This document shows positions 1-7,810 of a stretch of DNA of 22,593 nt, in pieces. The notes under the pieces were generated by a model. The model ran no database searches, was not told where the DNA came from, and was given only the letters and a program-made list of their open reading frames with translations. The stretch comes from Iamia sp038233335 (GTDB lineage: Bacteria > Actinomycetota > Acidimicrobiia > Acidimicrobiales > Iamiaceae), in contig JBBSME010000042.1 of NCBI GenBank assembly GCA_038233335.1, forward strand, positions 1 through 22,593. Reading direction: 5' to 3'. The position numbers and the translations under genes were made by a program. Within the stretch, counting starts at the first letter, position 1. Each line of letters opens with the position of its first letter.

Positions 1-1
1 C

Positions 2-1318
2 ATCGACCTGATCGACGAGGCCGGCAGCCGCCTGCGCATCAAGCGCATGCAGACCCCGCCGGACTACAAGGACCTCGAGAACCAGGTCGCCGACGTCGTC
101 AAGCGCAAGAAGGAGGCCGTCGAGGCCCAGCGCTTCGAGGAGGCCGGCAAGCTCCGTGACGAGGAGAAGGAGCTCCTGAGCCAGAAGGAGGCCAAGGAGG
201 CCGAGATCAAGGCGTCCGGCGTCGACCTCTTCGACGAGGTCGACGAGGAGGCCGTGGCCGAGGTCCTCTCCATCTGGACGGGCATCCCGGTGTACAAGCT
301 CACCGAGGAGGAGACCAAGAAGCTCCTCAACATGGAGGACGAGCTGCACAAGCGGGTCATCGGTCAGCAACAGGCCATCAAGGCCGTCAGCCAGGCCATC
401 CGCCGCACCCGGGCCGGGCTCAAGGACCCGAAGCGTCCCTCGGGCAGCTTCATCTTCCTGGGCCCCTCCGGCGTGGGCAAGACCGAGCTGGCCAAGACCC
501 TCTCCGAGTTCCTGTTCGGCGACGAGCAGAGCCTCATCAGCCTCGACATGTCCGAGTACATGGAGAAGCACACCGTCAGCCGCCTGGTGGGCTCGCCCCC
601 CGGCTACGTGGGCTACGAGGAGGGCGGCCAGCTCACCGAGGCCGTGCGCCGGAAACCCTTCAGCGTGGTCCTGTTCGACGAGATCGAGAAGGCCCACCCG
701 GACGTCTTCAACACGTTGCTGCAGATCCTCGAGGAGGGCCGGCTCACCGACGCCCAGGGCCGCTCGGTGGACTTCCGCAACACGGTGCTGATCATGACCT
801 CCAACCTCGGCACCCGGGACCTGCGCAAGGCCAACGTCGGCTTCGGCAAGTCCGACGAGGCGGTGACCTACGAGAAGATGAAGGAGAAGGTCAACGACGC
901 CCTGAAGGAGCACTTCCGGCCCGAGTTCCTGAACCGCATCGACGAGACGGTCGTCTTCCACGAGCTTTCCAAGGAAGAGGTCACGACCATCGTCGATCTC
1001 ATGATCAAGCGGACCCGGGTCCAGCTCGAGGCCCAAGGCATCGGCCTCGAGCTGACCGACGCCTCCAAGCTGCTGCTGGTCGAGCGGGGCTACGACCCCA
1101 CCCTCGGCGCCCGGCCGCTGCGTCGGGCCATCCAGCGCTTCGTCGAGGACCCGCTCTCGGAGAAGCTCCTCTACAAGGAGTACCGCGCCGGCGAGATCAT
1201 CATCGTCGACGTCGAGCCCGACCCGGACAACGACGACAAGCCCGACATCGTCTTCCGGGCCGTCGAGGGCTTCGAGCCCCCTCCGGTCGAGATGGCCGAG
1301 GCCGGCCCGGCCGACTGA
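2..1318 (+). CDS. clpC: ClpC-type AAA+ unfoldase, C-terminal 438 residues (5'-truncated by window)
   Basis: This is the 3' part of the ATPase subunit of the Clp protease, which unfolds substrates and feeds them to ClpP in the cytoplasm. The reading frame is already open at base 2 and begins inside the end of the first AAA+ domain (IDLIDEAGSRLRIKRM). A UVR-type coiled-coil linker follows (EAVEAQRFEEAGKLRDEE), which separates ClpC from ClpA and ClpB. The second AAA+ domain has Walker A GPSGVGKT at bases 461-484, Walker B VVLFDEIEKAH, a sensor-1 region (IMTSNLGTRD) and the ClpC C-terminal small domain (LGARPLRRAIQRFVEDPLSEKLL). The final ~35 residues are an acidic, proline-containing tail. All motifs are intact; the N-terminal domain and first Walker A lie outside the window. 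A strong hairpin 22 bases downstream ends the unit. Confidence 0.97.
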   Translation: MDLIDEAGSRLRIKRMQTPPDYKDLENQVADVVKRKKEAVEAQRFEEAGKLRDEEKELLSQKEAKEAEIKASGVDLFDEVDEEAVAEVLSIWTGIPVYKLTEEETKKLLNMEDELHKRVIGQQQAIKAVSQAIRRTRAGLKDPKRPSGSFIFLGPSGVGKTELAKTLSEFLFGDEQSLISLDMSEYMEKHTVSRLVGSPPGYVGYEEGGQLTEAVRRKPFSVVLFDEIEKAHPDVFNTLLQILEEGRLTDAQGRSVDFRNTVLIMTSNLGTRDLRKANVGFGKSDEAVTYEKMKEKVNDALKEHFRPEFLNRIDETVVFHELSKEEVTTIVDLMIKRTRVQLEAQGIGLELTDASKLLLVERGYDPTLGARPLRRAIQRFVEDPLSEKLLYKEYRAGEIIIVDVEPDPDNDDKPDIVFRAVEGFEPPPVEMAEAGPAD

Positions 1319-1340
1319 CCCACCGTCCGACGAGACGCCG

Positions 1341-1370
1341 ACCGAGCCCCCGCCCTGCCGGGGGCTCGGT
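1341..1370 (+). terminator. Rho-independent-like hairpin terminator after clpC
   Basis: A perfect 12-bp stem (left arm starts ACCGAGCCCCCG) closes a 6-base loop 22 bases after the clpC stop codon. There is no T-run, as is usual in very GC-rich actinobacteria. Position and stability support a terminator for clpC. Confidence 0.75.
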
Positions 1371-1430
1371 CGCGTCCGGGCCGAGGCGCGGTTCGGTTCG
1401 TCGTGCGGCCAACGGGCAGGGACCGGACGG

Positions 1431-1436
1431 TACGGT
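1431..1436 (+). promoter_or_regulatory. Candidate -10 box (TACGGT) for the DUF4235 gene
   Basis: A TANNNT hexamer between the clpC terminator and the small downstream gene would give a short leader with the GAGGAGG ribosome site near 1460. No clear -35 is visible. Confidence 0.35.
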
Positions 1437-1472
1437 GCCGTCGGGTACCACCCACCGCCGAGGAGGCACGCC

Positions 1473-1763
1473 GTGGACATCGACGAGGACCAGGTCTGGA
1501 ACGGGGTGGCCAGCGCCGCAGCCATCGGCGCGGTGGTGGTGACCAAGCCCTTGATCGAGCGCAGCTACCGCATGATCTTCCGCAAGGAGGCCCCCGGCAA
1601 CCCCGCATCCCGCGACGTGGATTGGAGCGAGGCGATCCTCTGGGCCCTGTTCACCGGCGCGCTGGTCGGCGTGATCCGGTTGCTGGCCCAGCGGGCCGCG
1701 GCATCAGCGTGGGACAAGGCACGCGGCGGCTACCCGCCGGCCCTGGCCTCGACCCGCCCCTGA
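1473..1763 (+). CDS. Small DUF4235-type membrane protein
   Basis: A 96-residue protein of unknown function starting at GTG, preceded by a good ribosome site (GAGGAGG about 8 bases upstream). Two hydrophobic stretches, about residues 9-26 and 53-72, flank a basic loop (KPLIERSYRMIFRK). The short length, the conserved-looking TKPLIERSYR segment and the W-rich second helix (WALFTGALVG) match the DUF4235 family, small actinobacterial integral membrane proteins without an assigned role. Unlike most neighbours it has a normal leader with Shine-Dalgarno. It is separated from clpC by a terminator and probably transcribed alone. The family assignment is from memory of the pattern, not a search. Confidence 0.75.
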   Translation: MDIDEDQVWNGVASAAAIGAVVVTKPLIERSYRMIFRKEAPGNPASRDVDWSEAILWALFTGALVGVIRLLAQRAAASAWDKARGGYPPALASTRP

Positions 1764-1801
1764 GTCGACGCAGCGCTGCAGCTCGGACCTCGCCGAGGCG
1801 A

Positions 1802-2272
1802 TCAGTGGGGTGGGGCCTCCGAGGAGCCCGCATCGTCGCCGGAGGAGGCCGACGGCGCTGACCCTTCGCTGGTCCAACCCGCAGGAGGATGCGCCTCCGG
1901 GGCGACCTCGTCGAGCCACCGTTGCGCGCGCTCGCTCGGGCTGATGCCCTCCGGCTCGGAGGCGTCCTCGAGCTCGGGCTCATCCTCGGGCGGGACGGTC
2001 GTCTCGGCCGCGGACGGTTGCGCGCCGGGCCCTCCGGGGTCGATGGTCGCGGGTCCGAGGTCGGAGAAGGCGCCGCCGAGATCCCACGAGAGGAAGGAGG
2101 CCGAGCTGCGCAGCAGGTCCGGGAGGTCGTTGTCCGCGGCGAAGTCCTCGATGGCGCTGCTCACGGGGGGGTTGCCGACGGTCGCGACGAGGGCGAGCGC
2201 CACCAGGCCGGACAGGAGTGCGGAGAGCTTGGACAACGGGATCCGTGAGATAGCCGCCGCGACCGCACCCAT
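1802..2272 (-). CDS. Unknown membrane-anchored acidic proline/serine-rich protein
   Basis: I do not recognise this 156-residue protein. Residues 1-12 are basic, 13-33 form one hydrophobic helix (LSALLSGLVALALVATVG), and the rest is a hydrophilic, very acidic region rich in Pro, Ser and Glu that should lie outside the membrane. There is no cysteine, so it is not a lipoprotein, and there is no obvious signal-peptidase site. An amphipathic patch (SERAQRWLDEVAPEA) near residues 113-127 is the only compact-looking segment. The ATG at 2272 is the last plausible start before the divergent gene; no clear ribosome site or -10 box supports it, so the start is uncertain. The 39-base gap to the LuxR-type gene suggests shared regulation. 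Confidence 0.6.
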   Translation of the reverse strand: MGAVAAAISRIPLSKLSALLSGLVALALVATVGNPPVSSAIEDFAADNDLPDLLRSSASFLSWDLGGAFSDLGPATIDPGGPGAQPSAAETTVPPEDEPELEDASEPEGISPSERAQRWLDEVAPEAHPPAGWTSEGSAPSASSGDDAGSSEAPPH

Positions 2273-2299
2273 CTCGGGTCCCGGCGCGTTTCCGGGGGG

Positions 2300-2305
2300 T
2301 ACCCT
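2300..2305 (+). promoter_or_regulatory. -10 box TACCCT, leaderless start of the LuxR-type gene
   Basis: TACCCT is followed by exactly six bases and then the ATG at 2312. No Shine-Dalgarno precedes the ATG in a usual position. The same spacing recurs at several other genes in this window. Confidence 0.6.
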
Positions 2306-2311
2306 CCGCGC

Positions 2312-4981
2312 ATGACCGCGTCGGCTGCCAAGGTGCAGGTGGCCGAACGGCGCGGCGACCACCTCGTCGGGCGGGAGCAGCTCATCACCCTCCTGGTCGA
2401 CGCGGCTCGCTCCGGCTCCGGGGCGGTGGTGCAGGGGGCCCGGGGCATGGGGACCACCTCGGTGCTCCGGGAGGCGCGGGCCCGGACCGTCGAGGCCGGG
2501 CGGCGGGTCGTGGAGATCGAGCCCCGGGAGCCCGATGAGCCGGCCTTCGCCGCCCTGCGCGCTGTGCTGGGCGAGGCGGTCCCTTCCACGGTCGACGCGG
2601 GGTCGCTGGCGGCTGCGGCCGACGCGCTCGCCGCGCACGGCGGCCCGGGGTCGTTCGTCGTCTGCGTGGACGGGCTCGACCGGCTGGCCGACCCCGTCGC
2701 CGCGGTGGTCCACCAGGTCGTGGCCTCCGGGGCCGCCCTCCTCCTGGCCTCGGCCGGTCCGACGGATCCGTCCCTGACCGACCTGGGCGCGCCGTGGTGG
2801 TGGGACGTGGCCAGTCGGGTGGAGATCGCCGCACTGGGGCGCGCCGATGCCGACCGGCTGGCCGAGCGGTTGATCGGCGGTCCGATCGACGCGCCGAGCC
2901 GCGACCGGTTGTGGGTCTCGGCGCAGGGCAACCCCGGGTGGATCGTGGCCATGGCGGAGGCGACGAGGGAGGGCGGTGGCTGGGCCTGGCGCGGGGGGCT
3001 GTGGCACCTGGCCGGCCAGGGGGGGAGTGCCGCCGATGCCGGCATCCTCGCCGAGCTCGAGGCGTTGCCGGTCGACGTGCGGACGGTGCTCGAGGTGCTG
3101 GCGCTGTCTGAGGCGCTGCCCATCGACGACGCCGAGGAGATCGCCGGCCCCGGACCGTTGGTCGAGGCCGAGCGCCGTCGCCTGGTCCGCACCGACGAGG
3201 CCAGCGACGGCGCGCTCTGGTGCGCGGTGGCGAGCCGGCTGGTCGGAACGGCGCTGCGGTCCTCGCTCGGGCCCCCCGACGAGAGACGGCGATGGGGCCG
3301 GGTGGCCGAGGTCCTGGCCCGGTCGACCACCTCGGGACCGCTCATCCGCCTGGGCCGGGGCCGGGCCATCCTCGGAGCGGGTCGGGCGGGATCCGGTGCT
3401 CGCACCGCGGACCTCGACGCCGTGCTGGCCGGCGCGGCCGCGGCCCACACCCTCAGCCGGTGGGAGGACGGTGCCTCCTTGGCCGGCTCCGTCTGGCGAG
3501 CCCGGCGAGATCCCGCCGCCCTGACCGCGCTCACCCTGTCGCTCGGGATGCTCAGCGACCACGAGGCGATCCGGACCCTGTCCGCGGAGCTCCAAGCTCA
3601 CGGCGCCCACCCCGATGCCCACGCGCGCCACGCCACGACCATCGCCATCAGCCAGTTCCACACCGGCGATCCCGCGGGCGCCTTCGCCACGACGGCGCGG
3701 GCCCGGGCCACCGGCCCCCCCTCCGCCCGCGGCGCCCTGGAGGTGTTCGAGAGCCGCCTCCGCTCCTTCGCCGGCGACCAGGACGAGGCCGATGCGTTGG
3801 CGGCACCCTGGTGCGATGCCCCCGAGGCCGAGCTCCGTGTCGAGGCGCTGACCGTCCGGGCGTCGGTGGCGGGCATCCGTGGGGCGACCGAGACCGCCAT
3901 CGCTGGCTACGACGAGGCCTGCGCCCTCGCCCTGTCCATCCCGGACGCGCCTCTGGCCCTGGCGGGCACGCCCTATCTGTTTCGGCTCGGGGCGCTGGCC
4001 GAGGCCGGTCGCCTGATCGAGGCCCTCGCCGGCGCAGAGGCGATCCCGGACGACACGGTGCGCGGTGCCGACGCGACCTCCCGCGGGTGGATGGCCCTCC
4101 TCCTCGGTCGGTGCCACCTCATGGCGGGGCGACCGCAGAGCTCGGTCCGGTGCTTCGCCCAGGCCGTGGCCGACATGGGTTCCCTCCACCGGCCGGGGTG
4201 GCTGGCCCACCCGGCGGCAGCCCTGGTCGCCGCGCACGCTGCGGCGGGGGATCTGGCCGCCGCCGAGGCGGCTCGCGCCGCGTGGGACGAGATCCCGGCG
4301 CACGCGGTGGTCCTCTTCCGCTCGGAGGAGCTGCGCTTCGTCGCCTGGCTCGACGCCGCGCAGGGCGACGAGGGGGCTGCCGCGTCCCTCCTGTCCGACG
4401 CGGTGGAGCAGGCGCGCTCCGCCGGCGCGATCCCCTACGAGGTCGCTGCGCTCCACGACATCGTCCGGCTGGCCCCCGGGGCCGGTCGCCTCTCGGGAGC
4501 GGCTGAGGCGCTGACGTCGCTCGCTCATCCCGGCCGCAGCCCGCTGGTCGAGGCCCACGCCGCTCAGGCCCGGGCCATCGGATCAGGGTCTGTCGCGGGG
4601 CTGGAGGCGGCGGCCGACGCGTACGAGGCGTTGGGACTCCCGATGGACGCAGCCGAGACGTGGTCCGAGGTGGCCCGCCGCGTCGATGACGTCCGGGAGC
4701 AGGCGGTGGCCCGCCGACGGGTGGCCGACCTGCTGGCCGGGTCCGAGGGCCTGTCCACGCCGTTGCTGAACGCGGCCGGCGACGGACCGTTGCTCACCGA
4801 CCGAGAGCAGGAGATCGCCGCGATGGTGGCGTCGGGATCCTCGCGCCAGGAGGCGGCCGACCACCTGGTGGTGTCGGTGCGGACCATCGACAGCCACCTC
4901 CAACGGGTGTATCGCAAGCTCGGGGTCCGTGGTCGTGACGAGCTGGTCGAGACCCTGCAGGCAGTCCGCCCGTTCGCCTGA
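2312..4981 (+). CDS. Large LuxR-family (LAL/MalT-like) transcriptional regulator with a degenerate P-loop
   Basis: An 889-residue DNA-binding regulator. Residues ~20-330 form an AAA/NACHT-like region starting VGREQLITLLVD, as in LAL proteins. The P-loop is GARGMGTTS (42-50), with Thr48 where the catalytic lysine should be; the Walker B-like strand is FVVCVDGLDRL (116-124). The long middle is alanine-rich helical repeat, probably TPR-like, for ligand or partner binding. The last ~65 residues are a GerE/LuxR helix-turn-helix: LLTDREQEIAAMVASG, VSVRTIDSHLQRVYRKL. It is divergent from an unknown membrane-anchored gene. Inferred role: signal-responsive activator that may not hydrolyse ATP. The signal and targets cannot be read from the sequence. 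Confidence 0.9.
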   Translation: MTASAAKVQVAERRGDHLVGREQLITLLVDAARSGSGAVVQGARGMGTTSVLREARARTVEAGRRVVEIEPREPDEPAFAALRAVLGEAVPSTVDAGSLAAAADALAAHGGPGSFVVCVDGLDRLADPVAAVVHQVVASGAALLLASAGPTDPSLTDLGAPWWWDVASRVEIAALGRADADRLAERLIGGPIDAPSRDRLWVSAQGNPGWIVAMAEATREGGGWAWRGGLWHLAGQGGSAADAGILAELEALPVDVRTVLEVLALSEALPIDDAEEIAGPGPLVEAERRRLVRTDEASDGALWCAVASRLVGTALRSSLGPPDERRRWGRVAEVLARSTTSGPLIRLGRGRAILGAGRAGSGARTADLDAVLAGAAAAHTLSRWEDGASLAGSVWRARRDPAALTALTLSLGMLSDHEAIRTLSAELQAHGAHPDAHARHATTIAISQFHTGDPAGAFATTARARATGPPSARGALEVFESRLRSFAGDQDEADALAAPWCDAPEAELRVEALTVRASVAGIRGATETAIAGYDEACALALSIPDAPLALAGTPYLFRLGALAEAGRLIEALAGAEAIPDDTVRGADATSRGWMALLLGRCHLMAGRPQSSVRCFAQAVADMGSLHRPGWLAHPAAALVAAHAAAGDLAAAEAARAAWDEIPAHAVVLFRSEELRFVAWLDAAQGDEGAAASLLSDAVEQARSAGAIPYEVAALHDIVRLAPGAGRLSGAAEALTSLAHPGRSPLVEAHAAQARAIGSGSVAGLEAAADAYEALGLPMDAAETWSEVARRVDDVREQAVARRRVADLLAGSEGLSTPLLNAAGDGPLLTDREQEIAAMVASGSSRQEAADHLVVSVRTIDSHLQRVYRKLGVRGRDELVETLQAVRPFA

Positions 4982-5014
4982 CTCCTCGGTGGGCCCGGTG
5001 TCGCAGGGGGTCCG

Positions 5015-5020
5015 TAGGGT
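5015..5020 (+). promoter_or_regulatory. -10 box TAGGGT, leaderless start of radA
   Basis: TAGGGT, six bases, then the radA ATG at 5027. There is no Shine-Dalgarno; the box fixes the start. Confidence 0.65.
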
Positions 5021-5026
5021 GACTTC

Positions 5027-6400
5027 ATGGCCCGGGCCCGCACCACCCACCGCTGCACCGACTGCGGCGCGACCAGCCCGCAGTGGGTCGGTCGGTGCCC
5101 TGGCTGCGGGGAGTGGAGCACCTTGGTGGAGGAGGCCGACGTGGCCGTCCCCGCCTCGGTACCGGCCTGGGCCGGGTGGGGGGCGGCCACGGATGCATCG
5201 CCGGCCCGCCCCAGCACCGATGGCTCGGACGCAGCGGTGCCGCCCATCGCGACAGGGGTCGATGAGCTCGACCGGGTCCTCTCCGGCGGGCTGGTCCCCG
5301 GATCGGTCACGCTGCTGGGTGGCGCCCCCGGCGCCGGCAAGTCCACTCTCATCCTGCAGGCCTCGGCCGGCCTGGCCCGGGCGGGGGCCACAGTCCTCTA
5401 CGTCTGCGCTGAGGAGAGCCCGACCCAGGTGCGGGACCGGGCCCGGCGTCTGGACGCCCTCGACGATCGCCTGTGGCTCGTCGGGGAGTCGCTCGTGCCC
5501 CGGGTCCTGGCCGCGGTGGACGAGGTCAAGCCCGACGTCTTGGTCGTCGACTCGGCGCAGAGCGTGGCCGACCCGGAGGTCTCCTCCACGCCGGGGAGCG
5601 CCACCCAGGTGCGCGAGGTGGCCCAGCGCCTGGTCCGAGAGGCCAAGGCCCGAGACCTGGCCACGGTCCTGATCGGCCACGTCACCAAGGACGGGGCCCT
5701 CGCCGGGCCCCGGGCCCTGGAGCACGTGGTCGACACCGTCCTCGAGCTGGATGGCGACCGGCACCACGCCCTGCGCCTGCTCCGGGCGGTCAAGCACCGG
5801 TTCGGCTCGACTAGCGAGCTGGGCCTGTTCCAGCTGGGGGAGCAGGGCCTGGTCGGCGTGCCCGACCCGTCCGGGCTGTTCCTGGCCGACCGCCTGCCCG
5901 GGGTTGCCGGATCCACGGTCGTCCCGACGATCGAGGGTCACCGGCCGCTGCTGGTCGAGCTCCAGGCCCTGGTGGCGGGGACGACCCTCCCCGAGCCCCG
6001 GCGCTCCAGCAGCGGCCTGGACCGGGGCCGGGTGTCGCTGCTGCTGGCCGTGCTGGCCAAGCGGGCCGGGGTCGACGTGGGGAAGTACGACGTCTACACC
6101 CTCGCGGCCGGGGGCGTGCGGGTCACCGAGCCCGGTGCCGACCTGGCCCTGGCCCTGGCCGTGACCTCGGCCTCGACCTCCGTCCCCGTCCCGGCCGAGG
6201 TCGTGGCCTGCGGCGAGATCGGCCTGGGGGGCGAGGTGCGCACGGTGGCCAGCATCGAGCGCCGGCTGTCCGAGGCGGCCCGGCTGGGCTTCACCCGTGC
6301 CGTGATCCCGACCTCCGCCCCGGATCCGCCGGCCGGCATCATGGCGGTGCGGGTCCGGTCCTTGTTGGAGGCCATCTCGGCGCTGGGCCTCAACCCCTGA
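5027..6400 (+). CDS. radA: DNA repair protein RadA (Sms), branch-migration ATPase
   Basis: A 457-residue RecA-like ATPase that helps process recombination intermediates. Domains in order: a four-cysteine zinc finger (C10, C13, C24, C27; RCTDCG...GRCPGCG), the RecA-like core with Walker A GGAPGAGKST (98-107) and Walker B VLVVDSAQ, the RadA signature at 256-260 reading KHRFG instead of the usual KNRFG, and a C-terminal Lon-protease-like domain (DVYTLAAGGVRVTEPGADLA, CGEIGLGGEVR). Length and order are normal for the family. disA follows 45 bases later, the usual actinobacterial pairing; in Bacillus, RadA restrains DisA cyclase activity. disA has its own promoter box, so the two need not be strictly co-transcribed. 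Confidence 0.97.
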   Translation: MARARTTHRCTDCGATSPQWVGRCPGCGEWSTLVEEADVAVPASVPAWAGWGAATDASPARPSTDGSDAAVPPIATGVDELDRVLSGGLVPGSVTLLGGAPGAGKSTLILQASAGLARAGATVLYVCAEESPTQVRDRARRLDALDDRLWLVGESLVPRVLAAVDEVKPDVLVVDSAQSVADPEVSSTPGSATQVREVAQRLVREAKARDLATVLIGHVTKDGALAGPRALEHVVDTVLELDGDRHHALRLLRAVKHRFGSTSELGLFQLGEQGLVGVPDPSGLFLADRLPGVAGSTVVPTIEGHRPLLVELQALVAGTTLPEPRRSSSGLDRGRVSLLLAVLAKRAGVDVGKYDVYTLAAGGVRVTEPGADLALALAVTSASTSVPVPAEVVACGEIGLGGEVRTVASIERRLSEAARLGFTRAVIPTSAPDPPAGIMAVRVRSLLEAISALGLNP

Positions 6401-6433
6401 CGTGCTCCTCCCTTGGTGTCGGTGGGCGCCACC

Positions 6434-6439
6434 TACACT
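6434..6439 (+). promoter_or_regulatory. -10 box TACACT, leaderless start of disA
   Basis: TACACT, six bases, then ATG at 6446. This favours 6446 over an upstream in-frame TTG at 6413. A loose TTGGTG at 6413-6418 could be a -35, but its 15-base spacer is short. Confidence 0.6.
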
Positions 6440-6445
6440 CAGCCC

Positions 6446-7519
6446 ATGTCCAGCGAGGATCGTCAGGTGATGTTGGGTGCCCTGGCCCTGCTCTCGCCGG
6501 GCACCCCGCTGCGCGACGGCCTGGACCGAGTGCTCCAGGCGGGCATGGGCGCGCTCATCGTCGTGGGCGACGGTCCGCCCGTGCTCAACATCTGCTCCGG
6601 CGGGTTCCTGCTCGACGCGGCCTACAGCCCGCAGCGGCTCTCCGAGCTGTCCAAGATGGACGGGGCCATCGTCCTCGCCTCCGATGCCAGCCGCATCGCC
6701 CGGGCCAACGTCCACCTGGTGCCCAACCCCAGCGTGGGGACCAGCGAGACCGGGACCCGGCACCGCACCGCCGAGCGGGTCGGTCGATCCATCAACGTGC
6801 CGGTGATCTCGGTGTCCCAGCGCATGAACGTGATCAGCGTGTACGTGGGCGACGAGAAGCACCAGATCGACCCCGTGCCCCGGGTGATCGCCCGAGCCAA
6901 CCAGGCGGTGCAGACCCTCGAGCGCTACAAGACCCGGTTGGACGAGGTGTCGGTGGCGCTGTCGGCGCTGGAGGTGGAGGATCTGGTCACCCTGCGCGAC
7001 GTGGTGACCGTGCTCCAGCGCACCGAGATGGTGGCCCGCATCGCGTCGGAGATCGAGGGCTACATCGTCGAGCTGGGTGACGACGGTCGCCTGGTCCGCC
7101 TCCAGCTCGAGGAGCTGATGGCCAGCATGGGCGACGACCGTCGGCTGGTCGTGCGGGACTACTTCCACGAGGAGGATTCCTGGCACCTGGCCCAGGCCCT
7201 CGACGCCCTGAGCCAGCTGACCGACGACGACCTGGTGGACCTCCGCAGCGTGGCCTCCGCAGTGCACCTGGCCGACGGCCCGTCTGACCTCGACCAGTCC
7301 ATGTCGCCGCGGGGCTACCGACTGCTGGCCCGCATCCCCCGCCTGCCCGAGAACGTGATCGAGGCCATCGTGGCCCAGTTCGGGGACCTCCAGAAGATCC
7401 TTCGGGCCGCCCTCGATGACCTCGACCAGGTGCCGGGCGTCGGCAAGCTCCGAGCCCGGGCGGTCAAGGACGGCCTCAGCCGCATGGCCGAAGCGTCCAT
7501 CCTGGACCGCTACAACTGA
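6446..7519 (+). CDS. disA: DNA-integrity-scanning diadenylate cyclase DisA (c-di-AMP synthase)
   Basis: A 357-residue protein that makes cyclic di-AMP from two ATP and couples this to DNA status. The N-terminal DAC domain carries both catalytic signatures: DGA at residues 72-74 (KMDGAIVLASD) and RHRTAERV starting at residue 105. A helical spine follows (TLERYKTRLDEVSVALSALEVEDL). The C-terminus is a helix-hairpin-helix DNA-binding region (VPGVGKLRARAVKDGLSRM). The octameric DisA architecture is complete and the length is normal. It follows radA, its known partner. The start chosen has a leaderless-type box; the stop codon is directly followed by a hairpin-repeat block that probably terminates transcription. 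Confidence 0.97.
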   Translation: MSSEDRQVMLGALALLSPGTPLRDGLDRVLQAGMGALIVVGDGPPVLNICSGGFLLDAAYSPQRLSELSKMDGAIVLASDASRIARANVHLVPNPSVGTSETGTRHRTAERVGRSINVPVISVSQRMNVISVYVGDEKHQIDPVPRVIARANQAVQTLERYKTRLDEVSVALSALEVEDLVTLRDVVTVLQRTEMVARIASEIEGYIVELGDDGRLVRLQLEELMASMGDDRRLVVRDYFHEEDSWHLAQALDALSQLTDDDLVDLRSVASAVHLADGPSDLDQSMSPRGYRLLARIPRLPENVIEAIVAQFGDLQKILRAALDDLDQVPGVGKLRARAVKDGLSRMAEASILDRYN

Positions 7520-7520
7520 G

Positions 7521-7716
7521 TCTTCGCCGTCACTCGCTCGCTGCGCTCGCTCCGTTCCGGCGAGTCTTCGTCCTCACTCGCTTCGCTCCGTTCGGACGAG
7601 TCTGGCTGTCCCTCGCTCCGCTCGGCCGAAGACCTTCCCAGCGGACGAGGGCTCGTTCCTCGCCCCCGATCCGCTTCGTGCGGGGGAGACCCCCGCGCCC
7701 CCAGCGGCTGGCGCCG
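7521..7716. repeat. Dispersed hairpin repeat, copy 1 (3' side of disA)
   Basis: Gene-free block starting two bases after the disA stop. Part A is two near-tandem hairpin units. Unit 1 has CGCCG (7525-7529) paired with CGGCG (7558-7562); unit 2 has CGTCC (7569-7573) paired with GGACG (7594-7598). Both loops begin TCACTCGC and end CTCCGTTC, so the stems differ by compensating changes. A third, looser CTCGCTCCGCTCGG element follows. Part B (7638-7716) runs from CCCAGCGGACG to GGCTGGCGCCGG and contains the perfect hairpin GCGGGGGAGACCCCCGC (7680-7696). Nearly the same A+B arrangement recurs at 22230-22383. No protein-coding signal is seen. Confidence 0.85.
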
Positions 7717-7810
7717 GGCCGGACCGACGGCTGATGGTCGACGTCGCCAGGCTGGGGGCTCGCAGCCGGCCGCAGGCCGACACGACCAGCTCATGGGAAC
7801 GGAGCGAGCG
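7544..7810. repeat. 14-base inverted repeat framing the disA/cyclase intergenic region
   Basis: CGCTCGCTCCGTTC at 7544-7557 is the exact reverse complement of GAACGGAGCGAGCG at 7797-7810. The right arm abuts the adenylate-cyclase stop codon on the minus strand; the left arm lies just after the disA stop. The 239 bases between hold the rest of repeat copy 1 and about 80 bases in which I see nothing. Confidence 0.7.

Noticed and set aside
1802..4558. 918-residue open frame on the minus strand
   Set aside because: Beyond 2272 it is antisense to the LuxR-family gene, with low-complexity Gly/Arg/Pro composition and no motifs. Only the 1802-2272 part looks like a protein.
4583..7267. 894-residue open frame on the minus strand opposite radA and disA
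   Set aside because: His/Gln/Gly-rich antisense shadow typical of very GC-rich DNA; both sense genes are unambiguous.
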